Shown here: positions 20,910-23,777 of the stretch, one piece after another | Layout of the letters: each line of letters starts with the position of its first letter | Numbering within the stretch: position 1 is the first letter of the stretch | Assembly (NCBI GenBank): GCA_039798005.1 | Contig: JBDKGV010000019.1 | Span: forward strand, 1-23,777 | DNA: 23,777 nt | Reading direction: 5' to 3' | Source of the DNA: JBDKGV01 sp039798005 | GTDB taxonomy: Bacteria; Fibrobacterota; Fibrobacteria; UBA5070 | Made by a program: the position numbers and the translations under genes | Notes under the pieces: generated by a model | The model's input: the letters and a program-made list of their open reading frames with translations, nothing else | Told to the model about the DNA's origin: nothing | The model's database searches: none

Positions 20910-23537
20910 TCAGAAGGCCTTTTCGATCTTGAGGGCGTAGGAGCGGAGATCGACGGCATAAAGTCCATCGTCCATGCCCTGTCCCCAGCGCAGCGTATTG
21001 ATCGTCAGAGCACTGTTGCCGTCGCCATTGTCCTCGCCAAGGATGTTGTAGACGTTGAAGGAGACCTTGACATCCGAAGGCAGCGCCAGTTGAATCCCGG
21101 CATTGAGCTTCACGATCGGGGTATTGTTGACGTCCATGAAGTTGTAGCCCAAGGAATCGCGCAGCTTCGAATAGGCGCTGTCACGACCTTCCAAACCCCA
21201 GAACATGCGGGCGTCCCCATGGAGGGTCATCCAACTGAAGGGGCGCACGTCAAGCCAGAACTTGCTGACATGGGTAGCCATGCCGTAGAACGAGCTGCCG
21301 TCGCGCGTGATCTGGTCCTTCACCGGATTGATCACGGTCTTGTTGTTGAAGCTGTCGGCCACCGGAGCGTAAGTGGTCTTGCCCCCGGCATCCTTGCCGG
21401 TAGCAATGAACCTGTAGTGGGAAGGACCATAGATGGTGTCGTTCAACTCGTCCGGATCGGTATTGATCGGCTTCTGGATCGAGTGGTTGAAGCCGAAGGT
21501 AAAGGCCTTCCAGTCGACACGTCCTTCGAAGTCAAGGTCGAGGTGATGATATTCGCCAGAATTCACCACGCGCATCAGCGGCTGCGCCCAGGCAAACAGG
21601 TCCTGCACGATGTTGTAGGAGACGGAGGGCGACAGGTAGATCCGGGCTCCACCGACATCCAAGTCGTGGGTCGTGACCGCTTCGAAGGAGTAGATGCGCT
21701 CCGGCTTGAGCTTGTGCAGCTCGTCCAAGGTCACATAGTTGGTCACGCCTGAAGTGGTATCGGTGGGATTGGAAAGCTCAGGACCGTTGTGCTCCTTCCC
21801 CTTGTCATCGAACTGAGTGGAATTGTGCTCGTAGTTGTCCACGGTCCCATTGTTGGTGGATGTCTGGGCGATCAGCTTGATCGTATGGCCGGCCGCTGGA
21901 CTCACCACCAAGGCAAGCTTCCCATTGAGGGTTCCGCCCTCGTCGATGGTGCGGGTATGCCCGTCCCAACGCGCACCATAAGCCACACCCAACTTGTCCG
22001 TCACGTCGGTGAAGCCCTCTGTAAAGAGTGCCGTATTGCTGTAGGTCACTTCACTTGCTGCCGAATGAAGTGGTTTTCCACTCACGAAATTGTATCCCTC
22101 AAGATCCTTTCCAAACACATCGAGGCGCTCTTGGATACCGACTGCCAGTTGGGTCTTGGGCAGGTTCTTCATGAGATACATCGCCCCCAAGGTATAGCGA
22201 CGTTCGCCAAAGGTCCCTTGAATTCCACTGGTTCCCTTTTCATTGGATGTAAAGGCTTCGTATTCGTTCTTATCCTGCATTTGATTGCGATTTGTTGCTC
22301 CATCCCAAGCAGCATTGAACTTCAAGCTGTTGTCACCGATTGGAAGTTCGTAATCGGCATTGATGGTGAATGCATCCGCGATCCACTGGCGACGGCCATT
22401 GCCCCAATCTCCATTGCTCCAAGACCAAAATGTGTCAGTTGGGCAAACCGAACGCCCGTCCACCGTTTGGCACGAAAGATCCGGCAATCGATCATAAATA
22501 TTCCGCAAAGTTGCAACTTGAGTCTGGACGCTATTGGAATCCTTGGCGTTGGTCGCATTGGCAAGACCAGTATTATTTATGGAGTCGATCAGCTTCGAAA
22601 GGGTCGGACGCCACTGGGTCGGCGAGTTCCCCATCCACGATTCATTGGTCGGCCCCATGAAGGATGGCCAGAGATTCTTCCCGAAGAATGCTCCGTTGGA
22701 GTTGACCTGATGGGTGAAACGAGCATACACCCGCAATTTGTCCCAAGTCCAATCGACACTGGTCCGGTAATTTCCAGGAGTCGCTCCATAGGATCCGTTG
22801 GACGGGAAACCATGATCCTTTTCCCAAGTGGTCATGCGGTCGTTGGGCCAAGATGGATGTCCATAGATGCGGGACACGCTCTCGCCCACACCATCGGACT
22901 GACGCCATCCCAAGGTGGCCACAAGCTCATGCCCTGGCGCCGGCTTTGAGAAACTGCGCAGATCCACCTGCTTGCCAGTGACCTGCATGTTCGCTTGGTT
23001 GGAAAGTGCAACTTCAACTTCCGTGGAATTCTTTTCGGCCTTGCGGGTCACGATGTTCACGATGCCAGCGATGGCACCTGATCCGTAAACCAAACCGGCT
23101 GGTCCACGCAAGACCTCGACCCGTTCGATGTCACCCAACAGCCCAAGATCGGTTTCGGAAATGAATCCGTCCTTGCTTTCGGTGTTTATCTTGTGCCCGT
23201 TCACAAGCACGATGAATTTGGTATTTCGATCATTGGAAATGCCACGCATTCCCCATTGGGTTCCATTCCACTTATTGAAGGTATACTGGAATCCAGGAAC
23301 ATATACTTCCAAAAGTTCCGAAAGATTCCGCGAACCAGAAACGGAAATTTGATCTCTTTTGATCAAAGTCATTGATAGAGGCGACTTGGATAAATCCAGT
23401 TCAAGGAATGAACCCGTTTGCAATTTGATGTTCATCAGGTCCGCAAGGGAAAGATTCTCCATTCCCGATGGATCGACTTGTGCAACCGAAATCCCGGCGG
23501 CAAAAGACAATCCCAAAACCAGTTTGCGCATATTCAT
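20910..23537 (-). CDS. TonB-dependent outer-membrane receptor
   Basis: An 875-residue receptor. Residues 1-19 are a signal peptide (NMRKLVLGLSFAAGISVA). A short LSLADLMNIKLQTGSF segment leads into the plug domain (about 45-165), with RNLSELLEVYVPGF, MRGISNDRNTKFIVLVNG and IERVEVLRGPAGLVYGSGAIAGIVNIVTRK, all typical of the family. The rest is a 22-strand-type barrel ending KIEKAF with the final Phe. A CxxxxxxxxC pair (SCQTVDGRSVCP) sits in an outer loop. It imports a bulky ligand using TonB energy. The ligand is not evident; iron complexes, corrinoids or oligosaccharides are possible, and the cobalamin genes opposite are only a hint. GGAGG at 23545-23549 fixes ATG 23537 rather than the more upstream Met at 23606. 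The first third is more AT-rich than the rest of the window. Confidence 0.93.
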   Translation of the reverse strand: MNMRKLVLGLSFAAGISVAQVDPSGMENLSLADLMNIKLQTGSFLELDLSKSPLSMTLIKRDQISVSGSRNLSELLEVYVPGFQYTFNKWNGTQWGMRGISNDRNTKFIVLVNGHKINTESKDGFISETDLGLLGDIERVEVLRGPAGLVYGSGAIAGIVNIVTRKAEKNSTEVEVALSNQANMQVTGKQVDLRSFSKPAPGHELVATLGWRQSDGVGESVSRIYGHPSWPNDRMTTWEKDHGFPSNGSYGATPGNYRTSVDWTWDKLRVYARFTHQVNSNGAFFGKNLWPSFMGPTNESWMGNSPTQWRPTLSKLIDSINNTGLANATNAKDSNSVQTQVATLRNIYDRLPDLSCQTVDGRSVCPTDTFWSWSNGDWGNGRRQWIADAFTINADYELPIGDNSLKFNAAWDGATNRNQMQDKNEYEAFTSNEKGTSGIQGTFGERRYTLGAMYLMKNLPKTQLAVGIQERLDVFGKDLEGYNFVSGKPLHSAASEVTYSNTALFTEGFTDVTDKLGVAYGARWDGHTRTIDEGGTLNGKLALVVSPAAGHTIKLIAQTSTNNGTVDNYEHNSTQFDDKGKEHNGPELSNPTDTTSGVTNYVTLDELHKLKPERIYSFEAVTTHDLDVGGARIYLSPSVSYNIVQDLFAWAQPLMRVVNSGEYHHLDLDFEGRVDWKAFTFGFNHSIQKPINTDPDELNDTIYGPSHYRFIATGKDAGGKTTYAPVADSFNNKTVINPVKDQITRDGSSFYGMATHVSKFWLDVRPFSWMTLHGDARMFWGLEGRDSAYSKLRDSLGYNFMDVNNTPIVKLNAGIQLALPSDVKVSFNVYNILGEDNGDGNSALTINTLRWGQGMDDGLYAVDLRSYALKIEKAF

Positions 23538-23544
23538 GCCCAGA

Positions 23545-23549
23545 CCTCC
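23545..23549 (-). promoter_or_regulatory. Ribosome-binding site fixing the TonB receptor start
   Basis: GGAGG on the minus strand lies seven bases before ATG 23537. It decides against the ATG at 23606, whose added residues (SGSIPIEVNPLIVES) would precede the signal peptide. Confidence 0.85.
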
Positions 23550-23717
23550 GTTGACTGATTCAACAATGAGTGGGTTGACCTCGATTGGTATCGAGCCAGA
23601 CATCAACCACCACCTAGTCTATTATCACTGATCCCGGAAGGCGATGCAACAAAAAAGTGTTGAAGAATTGAAAAATATCGCGCTCAGTATAAAATGAATC
23701 ACTATGATCAGGTATCA

Positions 23718-23750
23718 TTTCAAATTGATCGACATTCAATCAAATTGAAA
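23718..23750. promoter_or_regulatory. AT-rich dyad upstream of the TonB receptor gene
   Basis: TTTCAAATTGAT (23718-23729) and ATCAAATTGAAA (23739-23750) form an inverted repeat with one mismatch around nine bases; TCAAATTGA is also a direct repeat at 20-bp spacing (23720, 23740). The 240 bases before the receptor gene hold no open frame of note and are AT-rich, so this may be an operator. No cobalamin riboswitch elements were recognised. Confidence 0.35.
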
Positions 23751-23777
23751 GACTGGATCACTGAATCGTCCATGATT

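Noticed and set aside
23538..23777. Cobalamin riboswitch upstream of the TonB receptor
   Set aside because: I looked because of the neighbouring cobalamin genes, but found no B12-box-like GCCACTG and no GC-rich multi-stem layout; the region is AT-rich.

Overview
The window looks like a chromosome segment of a Gram-negative bacterium with fairly high GC. It encodes two outer-membrane barrel proteins ending in Phe, several signal peptides and periplasmic binding proteins. The porin style, heavy TTG/CTT leucine use and the adhesin-like tail of a secreted peptidase would suit a member of the Fibrobacterota, but that placement is a weak inference. There are no rRNA or tRNA genes, insertion sequences or CRISPR arrays that I can see.

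Layout. Bases 2-187 are the 3' end of an oligopeptide-type ABC permease gene. An orphan secreted or membrane-anchored 148-aa protein follows (307-753), ending at a bidirectional terminator (781-803). On the minus strand, 6873 down to 840 is a three-gene unit: a SNF2-family helicase, a SWIM zinc-finger protein with AT-hook-like and RG-rich segments, and an M14 zinc carboxypeptidase. A gene-poor stretch follows (6874-7306).

The centre (7307-18867) is a large phosphate locus. One unit runs leftward: a phosphate-selective-type porin, pstS, pstC, pstA, pstB and phoU, closed by a strong terminator (7248-7277). A second unit runs rightward from the shared 153-bp promoter gap: a PhoB-like response regulator, thiS, then a second and divergent pstS-pstC-pstA-pstB-phoU set, and finally two cobalamin-biosynthesis genes (cbiB and a CobD/CobC-type aminotransferase). 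Most of these genes overlap by 4 bases. The divergent gap holds four 7-bp direct repeats at 10-11 bp spacing, the geometry of a Pho box array, so one PhoB-controlled control region probably drives both units. No PhoR-type sensor kinase gene lies in the window.

The first Pst set is canonical. The second is not: its ATPase has an altered Q-loop and ABC signature, its binding protein has lost the GGGSGTG loop and the pocket Asp seen in the first, and its PstA carries an added domain of about 170 residues. Together with its position behind phoB, this makes a sensing or regulatory role, or a different ligand, plausible for the second complex. This is the main candidate for something undescribed.

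The right end carries a TonB-dependent receptor gene on the minus strand, convergent with the cobalamin genes and sharing a terminator region with them. It could import a corrinoid or metal complex, but nothing in the sequence fixes its substrate, and no cobalamin riboswitch was recognised upstream.
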